A stretch of DNA of 64,000 nt, taken from positions 124,001-188,000 of the forward strand of contig NZ_VHQH01000039.1 in the NCBI RefSeq assembly GCF_006517535.1, written 5' to 3'. The stretch comes from Schumannella sp. 10F1B-5-1. GTDB taxonomy: Bacteria; Actinomycetota; Actinomycetes; Actinomycetales; Microbacteriaceae. Both the position numbers and the translations under genes were made by a program. Below are positions 10,309 through 18,174 of the stretch, in pieces. The notes under the pieces were generated by a model. That model searched no databases, was not told the origin of the DNA, and saw only the letters and a program-made list of their open reading frames with translations. Every line of letters begins with the position of its first letter. The stretch's first letter is position 1.

Positions 10309-12072
10309 GTGCCCACACGCCTGACACGTCTCTTCGTCCGCACGCTGCGCGACGACCCCGCCGACGCGGAGGTCGCCAGCCACCAGCTCCTGGTGCGCGC
10401 CGGCTACATCCGGCGCCAGGCGCCGGGCGTCTTCGCCTGGCTGCCGCTGGGCCTGCGGGTGAAGGCGCGCATCGAGCGCATCATCCGCGACGAGATGGAG
10501 GCCGCGGGCGCGCAGGAGGTGCACTTCCCGGCGCTGCTGCCGCGTGAGCCCTACGAGATCACCGGCCGCTGGGAGGAGTACGGCGACGGGATCTTCCGCC
10601 TGAAGGACCGCAAAGACGCCGACTACCTGCTCGCGCCCACGCACGAGGAGGTCTTCACCCTGCTGGTGAAGGACCTCTACTCCTCGTACAAGGACCTGCC
10701 GCTCACGATCTTCCAGATCCAGGACAAGTACCGCGACGAGGCCCGCCCCCGCGCCGGCTTGCTGCGCGGCCGCGAGTTCACGATGAAGGACGCCTACTCC
10801 TTCGACGCGAGCGACGCCGGGCTGGATGCGAGCTATCAGGCGCAGCGCGACGCCTACGAGCGCATCTTCGCCCGCCTCGGGCTCGAGTTCGTGATCGTGC
10901 AGGCCGACGCCGGCGCGATGGGGGGCTCGCGCTCCGAGGAGTTCCTGCACCCGACCCCGATCGGCGAGGACACCTTCGTGCGCTCGGCGGGCGGCTACGC
11001 CGCGAACGTCGAGGCCTACACGACGCCCGCGCCCCCGACGCGCGATTACGCCGGGCTGACGCCGGCCGAGGTGCTCGACACCCCGAACACGCCGACGATC
11101 CAGACCCTCGTCGACGTCGCGAACGAGAAGCACCCGCGACCCGACGGCCGCGCCTGGACCGCCGCCGACACGCTGAAGAACGTCGTGCTCGCCCTCACGC
11201 ACCTCGACGGCAGCCGCGAGCTCGTCGTCGTCGGACTGCCGGGTGACCGCGAGGTCGACACCAAGCGTGCCGAGGTGGCGTTCGCGCCGGCCGAGATCGA
11301 GGCCGCGACCGAGGCCGACTTCCTGAAGCACCCGGGCCTGGTCAAGGGCTACATCGGCCCCTGGTCGCCCGAGGGCGCCGTGCTCGGCGAGGAGTCGGCG
11401 ACCGGCATCCGCTTCGTCGTCGACCCGCGCGTCGTCGAGGGCACCGGCTGGATCACCGGAGCGAACAGCGACGGCAAGCACGTCTTCGGCCTGGTCGCCG
11501 GGCGCGACTTCGACGCGGACGGCGTCGTCGAGGTCGCCGAGGTCAAGGCCGGCGACCCCGCGCCCGACGGCTCGGGCCCGGTGGAGCTCGCCCGCGGCAT
11601 GGAGATCGGCCACGTCTTCCAGCTGGGCCGCAAGTACGCCGAGGCCCTCGGACTCAAGGTGCTCGACGAGAACGGCAAGCTCGTCACGGTCACGATGGGC
11701 TCCTACGGGATCGGCGTGACGCGCATCCTGGCGGCGATCGCCGAGACCACCCACGACGACCGCGGTCTGCTCTGGCCGAAGGAGGTCGCCCCGTTCGACG
11801 TGCACGTCGTCGCGACGGGCAAGGATGCGACCGCCTTCGACCTCGCCGAGAAGCTGAGCGCCGAGTTCGAGGCGGCCGGGCACGAGGTGCTCTACGACGA
11901 CCGGCCCAAGGTCTCGCCGGGCGTCAAGTTCGGCGACGCCGAGCTGCTGGGCGTGCCGATCATCGTCATCGCCGGCCGCAACGCCGGCGAGGGCGTGGTC
12001 GAGTTCTGGGATCGCCGCAGCGGCGAGCGTCGCGACGTGCCCGCGAGCGAGGTCGCCGCGCTGCTCGGCTGA
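10309..12072 (+). CDS. proS: Prolyl-tRNA synthetase
   Basis: A 587-residue class II aminoacyl-tRNA synthetase of the bacterial (ProS type 1) form. Visible parts are the N-terminal catalytic start ([19 protein letters not shown]), the motif 2 region ([19 protein letters not shown]), an editing insertion of ~180 residues, motif 3 ([16 protein letters not shown]) and a C-terminal anticodon-binding domain. GTG 10309 is taken as the start because TACGCT (10296-10301) ends 7 nt before it, giving a leaderless promoter separate from the bat-like operon. Proline tRNA charging is essential. Confidence 0.97.
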   Translation: MPTRLTRLFVRTLRDDPADAEVASHQLLVRAGYIRRQAPGVFAWLPLGLRVKARIERIIRDEMEAAGAQEVHFPALLPREPYEITGRWEEYGDGIFRLKDRKDADYLLAPTHEEVFTLLVKDLYSSYKDLPLTIFQIQDKYRDEARPRAGLLRGREFTMKDAYSFDASDAGLDASYQAQRDAYERIFARLGLEFVIVQADAGAMGGSRSEEFLHPTPIGEDTFVRSAGGYAANVEAYTTPAPPTRDYAGLTPAEVLDTPNTPTIQTLVDVANEKHPRPDGRAWTAADTLKNVVLALTHLDGSRELVVVGLPGDREVDTKRAEVAFAPAEIEAATEADFLKHPGLVKGYIGPWSPEGAVLGEESATGIRFVVDPRVVEGTGWITGANSDGKHVFGLVAGRDFDADGVVEVAEVKAGDPAPDGSGPVELARGMEIGHVFQLGRKYAEALGLKVLDENGKLVTVTMGSYGIGVTRILAAIAETTHDDRGLLWPKEVAPFDVHVVATGKDATAFDLAEKLSAEFEAAGHEVLYDDRPKVSPGVKFGDAELLGVPIIVIAGRNAGEGVVEFWDRRSGERRDVPASEVAALLG

Positions 12073-12107
12073 GCGGTCGCGATCGGCCGGTGCGCCGACG
12101 ACGATGA

Positions 12108-12143
12108 CGAAGGGCCCCGGGATGTGCATCCCGGGGCCCTTCG
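12108..12143 (+). terminator. Bidirectional terminator between proS and the metallophosphatase gene
   Basis: A perfect 17-bp inverted repeat (12108-12124 with 12127-12143) around a 2-nt centre; the arm begins CGAAGGGCCCCGGG. It lies in the 86-bp gap between two convergent genes and can serve both. Confidence 0.85.
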
Positions 12144-12158
12144 CGTCGTGTCAGCGCG

Positions 12159-14714
12159 TCACTCGGCCGCGGCGCCCTGCCCGCGTCGGCGGCGGATGAC
12201 GGTGATCGTCACGGCGCTCGCGCCCAGCAGCAGCAGGAGCGCCGCCGCGATCAGCCCGGGCTGCACCGTCACGCCGGTGTTCGCCAGGGCGGTGTCGCCC
12301 GTGCCGCCGGTCGCGCCGGTGCCCGCTCCGGAGTCGGCGTCGCCGCCGCCCGCACCGGGGTCGCCCGCCGCCGCGACGACGAAGCCGCCGCTGAGCGGGC
12401 TCGACTGACGCGTGCCGAAGCCCTGGGTGAGCGTGTAGCGGTAGCTGCCGGCCGTGAGGCCGGTCGGCCCGACCGCGGTCGAGGCGCGACCGGCGGCGGC
12501 GGAGCCGCCCGTTCCGGCGGTGATGAGCGGGATGCTCCAGCTGCCGTCCTCGCGCACGAGGGCGCTGCCCTGCACATCGCCCGCGAGCGTCACCGTGGCT
12601 CCGGCCGCGCCGGTGCCCGAGATCGCGGTGACCTGCTGGACCGTGCCGCTGGGGGCGTCGCTGGTGAACCCGGCGTCGAGGGCGGGGCGCGCGGTCAGCC
12701 ACTGCGACGCGTCCGTCGGGTGGTCGATCACGCGGGTCTCGCCGATGCAGCCGGCCCACCCGTTGCGGGCGCCGTCGTCGACCCAGTCGGCTCCGAGGAT
12801 CCAGGGCATCTGCTCCTGGATGCTCTGCCCGCCGGTGTCGCGTCCGTTGCGCAGCACGGGGGCGCCGTCGACGTACATCGTCGTCACGCCGGCTTCGGCG
12901 TCGTTGACGATCGCGACGTGCGACCAGCGGCCGGGCAGGATCTCGCCCGACCAGGCGGTGCGGTCGCCCTTGGTGGTCTCGGCGGGCACCTCGGTCCACT
13001 GGAACTCGCGGAGGTTCGACACGCCGAGAGCGGCGGGCGAGGCGGTGTAGTCCCACCGGCTCCACGGCATCCCATCGAGCTGCGAGCGGTTGCCCGAGCG
13101 CACGACGGCCTTCGACCAGCCGTTCTTCGAGGCGGTCCAGCCCTCGTCGAGCTTGACGAAGGTCTCGATCGTGTAGCCGCCGTCGAGAGTGGCCGCGTTC
13201 GCGGCGGCGCCCACCTCGGTGGAGAGGTAGCTGAAGCGGTTCACGCCGCCCGTCTGGTCGGAGTTCGCGAAGCAGACAGCACCGCTCGACGAGAACGGGT
13301 CCGCGTCGGCGATCAGGGTCACGTCGCCGACCTGAGCGGTGGACGATCCGGACTCGGCGATCGGCACGCGGTGCAGATCGGAGTCGCCCGCGACATCCTC
13401 GAACACCTGGCCCTCGGCTACGGGACCGGGCTGGCCGTCGAAGCGCCAGTGCGCGACCGTGCCGTCGACGCGCACGAAGTCGCCCTCGCCGCCGGCCTCG
13501 ACCCGGCTGGACGCCGGGGGAGCGGTGAAGCCGTCGGTGAACAGCGCGGTCGCCGCGGCCGAGAGGTCGGGCTGGTCGGCCGGGCCGTCGGCGAAGTCGG
13601 GCGCGAAGCCGGCGAAGCGCTCGGCGAAGTCGAGCCCGAGCTCGAACTGGTTGCCGTCCTGCGTCAGCATCGGCTGGTCGTAGGAGGTCAGGGCGTCTCC
13701 CGGCTTGGCGATCACCCACGGCGAACCCGTGCGCGCCGAGATGCGGTCGCCGCTGAGGTCGAACTCGAGCAGGCCGAGATAGCCGTTGCCGCCCTCATAG
13801 GCCATCTGGTAGTCCCAGAGGATCTCGGTGACCGGGTTGCCGAAGTCGTTCGTCTTGGTCAGGCGGGTGGCGCCGTGGAAGTGGCCGTTCAGCGTCAGGA
13901 AGACCTGATCGTGGCTGCGGATGAAGTCGTTCCAGAGGCGCAGACCGTAGGTGGTCTCGGCCGGGCTGACGCCGTCGGCGGCGATGTTCAGCACCTCGTG
14001 GCTGGTGAGGATCACCGGGACCGACGGGTGCTCGGAGAGCACCGACGACGCCCAGTCGAGGGTCTCGTCGGAGGCGCGCCAGCTGAGCTGCAGCACCATG
14101 AACGTCTGGCCCTGGGCCTCGAACAGGCTGTAGCGGTTGAGACCCGTCGGGTCGGCGCCGCCGAACGAGTCCTGCTTCTCGGCCCGGGAGACCGGGAAGT
14201 GCTGCAGGTACGGCTCGCGGGCGAGCTCGTAGCTCGTGTCCATGCGGCTGTCGGTGCTGTCGAGCACGTCGTGGTTGCCGGGCTGGATCGAGTACGGCAC
14301 CCCCGCATCCTCGAGCACGCTCATCGCGCGGTCGGCGGCGGCCCACTCGCCCGGCTGGTTCACCTGGTCGACGACGTCGCCGAGGTGGGCCACGAAGGGG
14401 ATGTTGAGCTCGTCGGCGTGGTCGGCGATCCACTGCGTCTGGGTCTCGAAGGGATCCTTGCCGTAGCGCGGCACGAACTCGGCGGCGGAGTAGCGGGAGT
14501 AGAACTGCGTGTCGGGCAGCACGGCGAGCGAGAAGCGCGAGCCGAGGTCGGATTCGGCGGCCGCGGCGGACGCCGCGGTCGAGGGGGACACGGCGGGAAC
14601 GGCCGCGAGCGAGCCGACGACGCCGATCGCCGCGAGGGCGGCGAGGGCGAGTCGGCCGGGTCGGCGGCGACGATGAGCAGAATGCCCCGGTGCGGGGATC
14701 GGTGAGCGGGTCAC
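12159..14714 (-). CDS. Cell-wall-anchored metallophosphatase with LamG domain
   Basis: An 851-residue exported protein. A twin-arginine-rich N-terminus and hydrophobic stretch (LALAALAAIGVVGSLAAV) form a signal peptide. A calcineurin-like metallophosphatase domain follows: LPDTQFYS, HLGDVVDQ, QPGNHDVLD, TSHEVLN and NGHFHG supply the metal ligands. After it comes a LamG/concanavalin-like domain (TIETFVKLDEGW, WSHVAIVND, TMYVDGAPV) and a short Ig-like module. The C-terminus has LANTG, a helix and an RRRR tail, which is a class E (LAxTG) sorting signal. It is therefore probably attached to peptidoglycan; the substrate is unknown. It sits on the opposite strand between proS and nusA. A TCACAGC-type repeat lies upstream. 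Confidence 0.88.
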   Translation of the reverse strand: MTRSPIPAPGHSAHRRRRPGRLALAALAAIGVVGSLAAVPAVSPSTAASAAAAESDLGSRFSLAVLPDTQFYSRYSAAEFVPRYGKDPFETQTQWIADHADELNIPFVAHLGDVVDQVNQPGEWAAADRAMSVLEDAGVPYSIQPGNHDVLDSTDSRMDTSYELAREPYLQHFPVSRAEKQDSFGGADPTGLNRYSLFEAQGQTFMVLQLSWRASDETLDWASSVLSEHPSVPVILTSHEVLNIAADGVSPAETTYGLRLWNDFIRSHDQVFLTLNGHFHGATRLTKTNDFGNPVTEILWDYQMAYEGGNGYLGLLEFDLSGDRISARTGSPWVIAKPGDALTSYDQPMLTQDGNQFELGLDFAERFAGFAPDFADGPADQPDLSAAATALFTDGFTAPPASSRVEAGGEGDFVRVDGTVAHWRFDGQPGPVAEGQVFEDVAGDSDLHRVPIAESGSSTAQVGDVTLIADADPFSSSGAVCFANSDQTGGVNRFSYLSTEVGAAANAATLDGGYTIETFVKLDEGWTASKNGWSKAVVRSGNRSQLDGMPWSRWDYTASPAALGVSNLREFQWTEVPAETTKGDRTAWSGEILPGRWSHVAIVNDAEAGVTTMYVDGAPVLRNGRDTGGQSIQEQMPWILGADWVDDGARNGWAGCIGETRVIDHPTDASQWLTARPALDAGFTSDAPSGTVQQVTAISGTGAAGATVTLAGDVQGSALVREDGSWSIPLITAGTGGSAAAGRASTAVGPTGLTAGSYRYTLTQGFGTRQSSPLSGGFVVAAAGDPGAGGGDADSGAGTGATGGTGDTALANTGVTVQPGLIAAALLLLLGASAVTITVIRRRRGQGAAAE

Positions 14715-14761
14715 GAGGGTCCTCGGTGATGGTGACGAAGGCCGGGGCGGGTGGTCGCCGC

Positions 14762-14790
14762 GGCGTCACAACGCTGTCAGCGGGCTGTGA
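14762..14790 (-). promoter_or_regulatory. 11-bp-phased triple repeat, possible OmpR-family regulator site
   Basis: On the minus strand the 7-mers TCACAGC, TGACAGC and TGACGCC occupy 14790-14784, 14779-14773 and 14768-14762, each separated by 4 nt. The first two match the TCACAGC-N4-TCACAGC form known for mycobacterial PhoP, with one mismatch. The site lies between the metallophosphatase gene and nusA; the regulated gene is not certain. Confidence 0.4.
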
Positions 14791-14856
14791 ACGTCCTATG
14801 GCCGACAGGTGTCGGACCGCGTCCGCGGGCGTCACCGGGCGCCGGCGCCGATCGGC

Positions 14857-14910
14857 TAGGCTGGCTAGTCGCAACCCGGGCAGCGGGTGCGTCATCTGAA
14901 TAGCGGGAGG
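14857..14910 (+). promoter_or_regulatory. nusA promoter and ribosome binding site
   Basis: A TAGGCT -10 box lies at 14857-14862, followed by a ~48-nt leader and GGGAGG (14905-14910), 6 nt before GTG 14917. Unlike many neighbours, this gene has an ordinary leader. Confidence 0.55.
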
Positions 14911-14916
14911 CCCCTC

Positions 14917-15897
14917 GTGGACATCGACCTCGGAGTGCTGCGGCTCATGGAGCGCGAGCGCGAGATCCCCTTCGACGAACTGGTGGCGATCATCGAGCAG
15001 GCCATCCTGACGGCGTACCTCAAGCACGTCGACAAGGGCCCGGACTCCGGCGCTCGCGTCGAGCTCGACCGCAAGAGCGGTCACGTCACGGTCTACGTGC
15101 CCGAGCTCGACGACGAGGGCGAGCAGATCGGCGAGGCCGTCGACAGCCCCGACGACTTCGGCCGCATCGCCGCCTTCGCGGCCAAGCAGGTCATCAACCA
15201 GCGCCTGCGCGACATCGGCGACGACAAGGTGCTCGGCGAGTTCCGCGGACGCGAGGGCGACATCGTCGCCGGCGTGATCCAGCAGGGCCCGAACCCGCGC
15301 ATGATCCACATCGACCTCGGCACGATCGAGGCGATCCTGCCGCCCGAGGAGCAGGTGCCGGGCGAGGAGTACCCGCATGGCCAGCGCATCCGCGTCTACG
15401 TGACGAGCGTCGCCAAGGGCCTCAAGGGCCCGTCGATCACCGTCAGCCGCACGCACCCCGGTCTGGTGAAGAAGCTCTTCGCGCTCGAGGTGCCCGAGAT
15501 CGCCTCGGGCCTGGTCGAGATCGCCTCGCTCGCCCGCGAGGCCGGTCACCGCACCAAGCTCGCCGTGCGCGCGACCCAGCCCGGCATCAACGCCAAGGGC
15601 GCCTGCATCGGCGAGCTGGGCCAGCGCGTGCGCGCCGTGACCGCCGAGCTCGGCGCCGAGAAGATCGACATCGTGGACTGGTCGAACGACCTCGCCACCT
15701 TCGTCGCGAGCGCGCTGTCGCCCGCCAAGGTCACGAGCGCGTTCGTCGTCGACGAGTCGATGAAGGCCGTGCGCGCCCTCGTGCCCGACTACCAGCTCTC
15801 GCTCGCGATCGGCAAGGAGGGCCAGAACGCCCGACTCGCCGCGAAGCTCACGGGGGCGCGCATCGACATCCAGCCCGACTCGGTGATGGAGAGCTGA
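14917..15897 (+). CDS. nusA: Transcription termination/antitermination factor NusA
   Basis: A 326-residue actinobacterial NusA. It has the N-terminal RNA-polymerase-binding domain (VDIDLGVLRLMEREREIPFD), an S1 domain (REGDIVAGVIQQGPNPRMI) and two KH domains ending in SLAIGKEGQNARLAAKLTG; the C-terminal acidic repeats of E. coli NusA are absent, as expected for the phylum. It modulates pausing, termination and rRNA antitermination. GTG 14917 fits both the family N-terminus and the GGGAGG ribosome binding site. No rimP precedes it, which is unusual because rimP-nusA is a widespread pair. Confidence 0.96.
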   Translation: MDIDLGVLRLMEREREIPFDELVAIIEQAILTAYLKHVDKGPDSGARVELDRKSGHVTVYVPELDDEGEQIGEAVDSPDDFGRIAAFAAKQVINQRLRDIGDDKVLGEFRGREGDIVAGVIQQGPNPRMIHIDLGTIEAILPPEEQVPGEEYPHGQRIRVYVTSVAKGLKGPSITVSRTHPGLVKKLFALEVPEIASGLVEIASLAREAGHRTKLAVRATQPGINAKGACIGELGQRVRAVTAELGAEKIDIVDWSNDLATFVASALSPAKVTSAFVVDESMKAVRALVPDYQLSLAIGKEGQNARLAAKLTGARIDIQPDSVMES

Positions 15898-15925
15898 GCC
15901 GACCCGTTCACCGGCGTCGGACCGG

Positions 15926-17071
15926 TCAGACCAGCACGGTCGGCTGATCCCACGGCGGGCTCGTGAACCGACGACGGTGCTCGAGCAGCGCATCCACGGC
16001 TCGGATCGCGTAGGCGAACCGCTGCTCGTGGCTGCCGCGCAGCAGGATCCACGAGGCGCCGCGCCGCGTGAGCTCGTCGACGAACCAGCCGGTCATCGTC
16101 GGGCGGACGTGCTCGCCGTCGCGCCAGCCGTCGTCCTCGAACGGCACATCGACGTGGTCGGTCACGAGGTAGAGGTCGCGGCGGGGGAGCGTCGCCCCTC
16201 CGGCGGTCGTCGCCTGGATGCTGTGCTCGCCGACATACCGGCGCTCCCAGAGCGTCGTGGCGAAGGCGTCGGTGTCGCCGATCACGAGGGGCGACCGCAG
16301 GGCCGCCGCGTCCTCGCGCGCATTCTGCTCGCTCGCGATGTGCCCGAAGTGCTCGGGCAGCCAGACGAGATCATCCATGGACGGCGCGGGACGCCCCTCG
16401 GCCGCGGCGGCCTCCGCCGTGCGCGCGTGCAGCGCGTAGGTGAACTCGCGCCCGTACTCGGGCACCGAGGCGAGCCCGGGATGCGGCCAGCGCGGGTGCA
16501 CGGCGTAGTGCGTCGCGAGCGCCTCGGCCATCGTGGTGGTGCCCGTCGACTCGGCGCCGACCACGATCACGCGCGTCGCGAGTCCGCGCCGGGTCGCTTC
16601 GGGCAGCAGCGGCCAGGTCTCGACGAGATCGGCGCGCACCGCGGTGCCGCTGACCCGCACGCGCGCCCGGGCGGTGTCGTGCGTGACGGCCCGGGCGCCG
16701 AGACGGCGCGCCAGCTCCTCGCCGTAGCCCTCCGAGGTGAACACGACATCGGGCTGCGGGATGCCGTGGGCGGCGACCGCGGCGGCCATGCGCGCCGACT
16801 CGGCCACCCAGGCCGCCTCGCTGTCGTAGTCGACCGCGCCGTCGTCGGGCAGTCCGATCACGCGCACGCCCGGCAGCGCCGAGGTGGCGTCGCGCAGCCA
16901 GGCGACGCGGTCGGCGAGGGGGATCGACTCGATCACGCTCGCGAGCACGAGCACCGCGAGCTCGTCGACCTCGCCCGCCGCGCGCTCGATCAGGTCGAGG
17001 TGGCCGAGGTGCGGGGGATAGAACTTGCCGATGACGAGACCGGTCGTGGATGCGGCGTCCGTCGCCGTCAC
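15926..17071 (-). CDS. nadR: NadR-like bifunctional NMN adenylyltransferase / ribosylnicotinamide kinase
   Basis: A 381-residue protein. The N-terminal nucleotidyltransferase domain carries GKFYPPHLGHLDLI (HxGH motif); it would make NAD from NMN. The C-terminal P-loop kinase domain reads GAESTGTTTM, where the usual Walker A lysine (GKS/T) is a threonine, followed by a PEYGREF motif and an IGDTDAFAT motif typical of the ribosylnicotinamide kinase domain. It overlaps upstream pnuC by 4 bp (GTGA), so transporter and salvage enzyme are translationally coupled. No helix-turn-helix is present, so it is not the enterobacterial-type repressor. The kinase activity is the uncertain part. Confidence 0.9.
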   Translation of the reverse strand: MTATDAASTTGLVIGKFYPPHLGHLDLIERAAGEVDELAVLVLASVIESIPLADRVAWLRDATSALPGVRVIGLPDDGAVDYDSEAAWVAESARMAAAVAAHGIPQPDVVFTSEGYGEELARRLGARAVTHDTARARVRVSGTAVRADLVETWPLLPEATRRGLATRVIVVGAESTGTTTMAEALATHYAVHPRWPHPGLASVPEYGREFTYALHARTAEAAAAEGRPAPSMDDLVWLPEHFGHIASEQNAREDAAALRSPLVIGDTDAFATTLWERRYVGEHSIQATTAGGATLPRRDLYLVTDHVDVPFEDDGWRDGEHVRPTMTGWFVDELTRRGASWILLRGSHEQRFAYAIRAVDALLEHRRRFTSPPWDQPTVLV

Positions 17072-17745
17072 GCGGTGGCCCCGGCCGTCGTGACCGCAGC
17101 GGTCGGCTCTGCGGCCCGCTGCTGGCGCCGCCAGTCGCGCCGCCAGCCGACGAGCCCGTAGACGCAGAGCGCGAGGAAGCCGGTGTAGAGGATCGCCGTC
17201 AGGTAGAGGTGCTTGACCACGTAGAGCGGCACCGAGACGAGATCGACCGCGATCCAGATCCACCAGTGCTCGAGCACCTTGCGCGCCTGCAGCCAGGTGG
17301 CGACGAGCGAGGCGCTGAGCACGAAGGCGTCGGGCCAGGGCACCGCCGAGTCGGTGTGCGCGGTGAGCAGCCACCAGGCCGCGACGGTGCCGGCGGCGGT
17401 CGCGACCAGCGCGATCCCGAGGTCGAACGAGCGGGCGCGGCGGATCGGCGCGACGAAGGCGGAGCCGAGGTGACGGCGCCGGCGCACCCAGACGATCCAG
17501 CCGTAGACGCCGAGCACGAAGAAGATCGCCTGCAGCGTCGCGTCGGCGTAGAGCCCCGCGCCCCAGAACAGCAGCAGGAACGCCACGTTGTTGATCAGGC
17601 CCACCGGCCAGTTCCAGATCCACTGCCGGCTCACCGCCCAGACGCAGAGGGCGCCGGTGACGAATCCGAACACCTCGAGCACCGTCACCCGCTCACCGAG
17701 GATCGAGAAGAGAGGCAGGTCGAGGAAGGTGAGCAGCGCATCCAT
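17068..17745 (-). CDS. pnuC: Nicotinamide riboside transporter PnuC
   Basis: A 225-residue integral membrane protein with about seven helices and the PnuC signatures WNWPVGLINNVAFLLLFW, YADATLQAIFFVLGVYGW and WIAVDLVSVPLYVVKHLY. It imports nicotinamide riboside by facilitated diffusion, with trapping by the kinase encoded in the coupled nadR. ATG 17745 begins the family-like N-terminus. This pair is inserted on the opposite strand between nusA and ylxR. I see no NAD riboswitch or clear operator upstream. Confidence 0.95.
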   Translation of the reverse strand: MDALLTFLDLPLFSILGERVTVLEVFGFVTGALCVWAVSRQWIWNWPVGLINNVAFLLLFWGAGLYADATLQAIFFVLGVYGWIVWVRRRRHLGSAFVAPIRRARSFDLGIALVATAAGTVAAWWLLTAHTDSAVPWPDAFVLSASLVATWLQARKVLEHWWIWIAVDLVSVPLYVVKHLYLTAILYTGFLALCVYGLVGWRRDWRRQQRAAEPTAAVTTAGATA

Positions 17746-17784
17746 ACGCGGGTCATTCTGCCGCGCCGGTAGCGTGGAGCGCAC

Positions 17785-18084
17785 ATGGACACCGTGGAGC
17801 GCGATAGACTCATCCCCGTCAGAACCTGCCTGGGTTGCCGGCAGCGTGCTCCCCGAACCTCTCTTCTGAGGTTCGTCGCGCGCGACGGGCGTGTCGTGGC
17901 CGATGCCGCGAGACGACTTCCAGGTCGTGGTGCCTGGGTGCATCCGCAGATCGGATGCATCGAAACCGCCCTCCACCGCCGCGCTTTCGGGCGCGCGCTG
18001 CGAGAGCCGGGGATCGACACCTCTCTGGTGCTGACGACGGCAACGGATGCGCCCGATGCGCATCCAAGGACTGAAACGGTCTGA
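17785..18084 (+). CDS. YlxR/DUF448 family RNA-binding protein
   Basis: A 99-residue protein with the family motif RTCLGCRQRAPRTSLLRFV and GRGAWVHP. YlxR (RnpM) binds RNase P RNA in Bacillus and is encoded between nusA and infB in most bacteria, as here. A TAGCGT box (17770-17775) ends 9 nt before ATG 17785; an alternative GTG at 17794 would also keep the domain intact. The tail beyond the domain is low-complexity and may vary. Confidence 0.9.
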   Translation: MDTVERDRLIPVRTCLGCRQRAPRTSLLRFVARDGRVVADAARRLPGRGAWVHPQIGCIETALHRRAFGRALREPGIDTSLVLTTATDAPDAHPRTETV

Positions 18085-18122
18085 AGAGCATGGACAAGTG
18101 ATGAGCGGCTCGAGATGAGTTC

Positions 18123-18158
18123 CGTCATTCGATGACGTCCACCCTGTCCGGGGTGGAC
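18123..18158 (+). promoter_or_regulatory. Tandem hairpins in the infB leader
   Basis: CGTCAT-TCG-ATGACG (18123-18137) is followed immediately by GTCCACCC-TGTCCG-GGGTGGAC (18137-18158), which ends 7 nt before the AGGAG ribosome binding site (18166-18170). It could be a leader that affects infB translation or an intra-operon processing site. Confidence 0.45.
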
Positions 18159-18174
18159 CCCCGACAGGAGAATT

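Noticed and set aside
15898-15944. GCCGACC (15898-15904) and GGTCGGC (15938-15944) as a terminator between nusA and nadR
   Set aside because: The 7-bp arms are 33 nt apart with little extra pairing, and the right arm lies inside the nadR coding end. It is too weak to list as a terminator.
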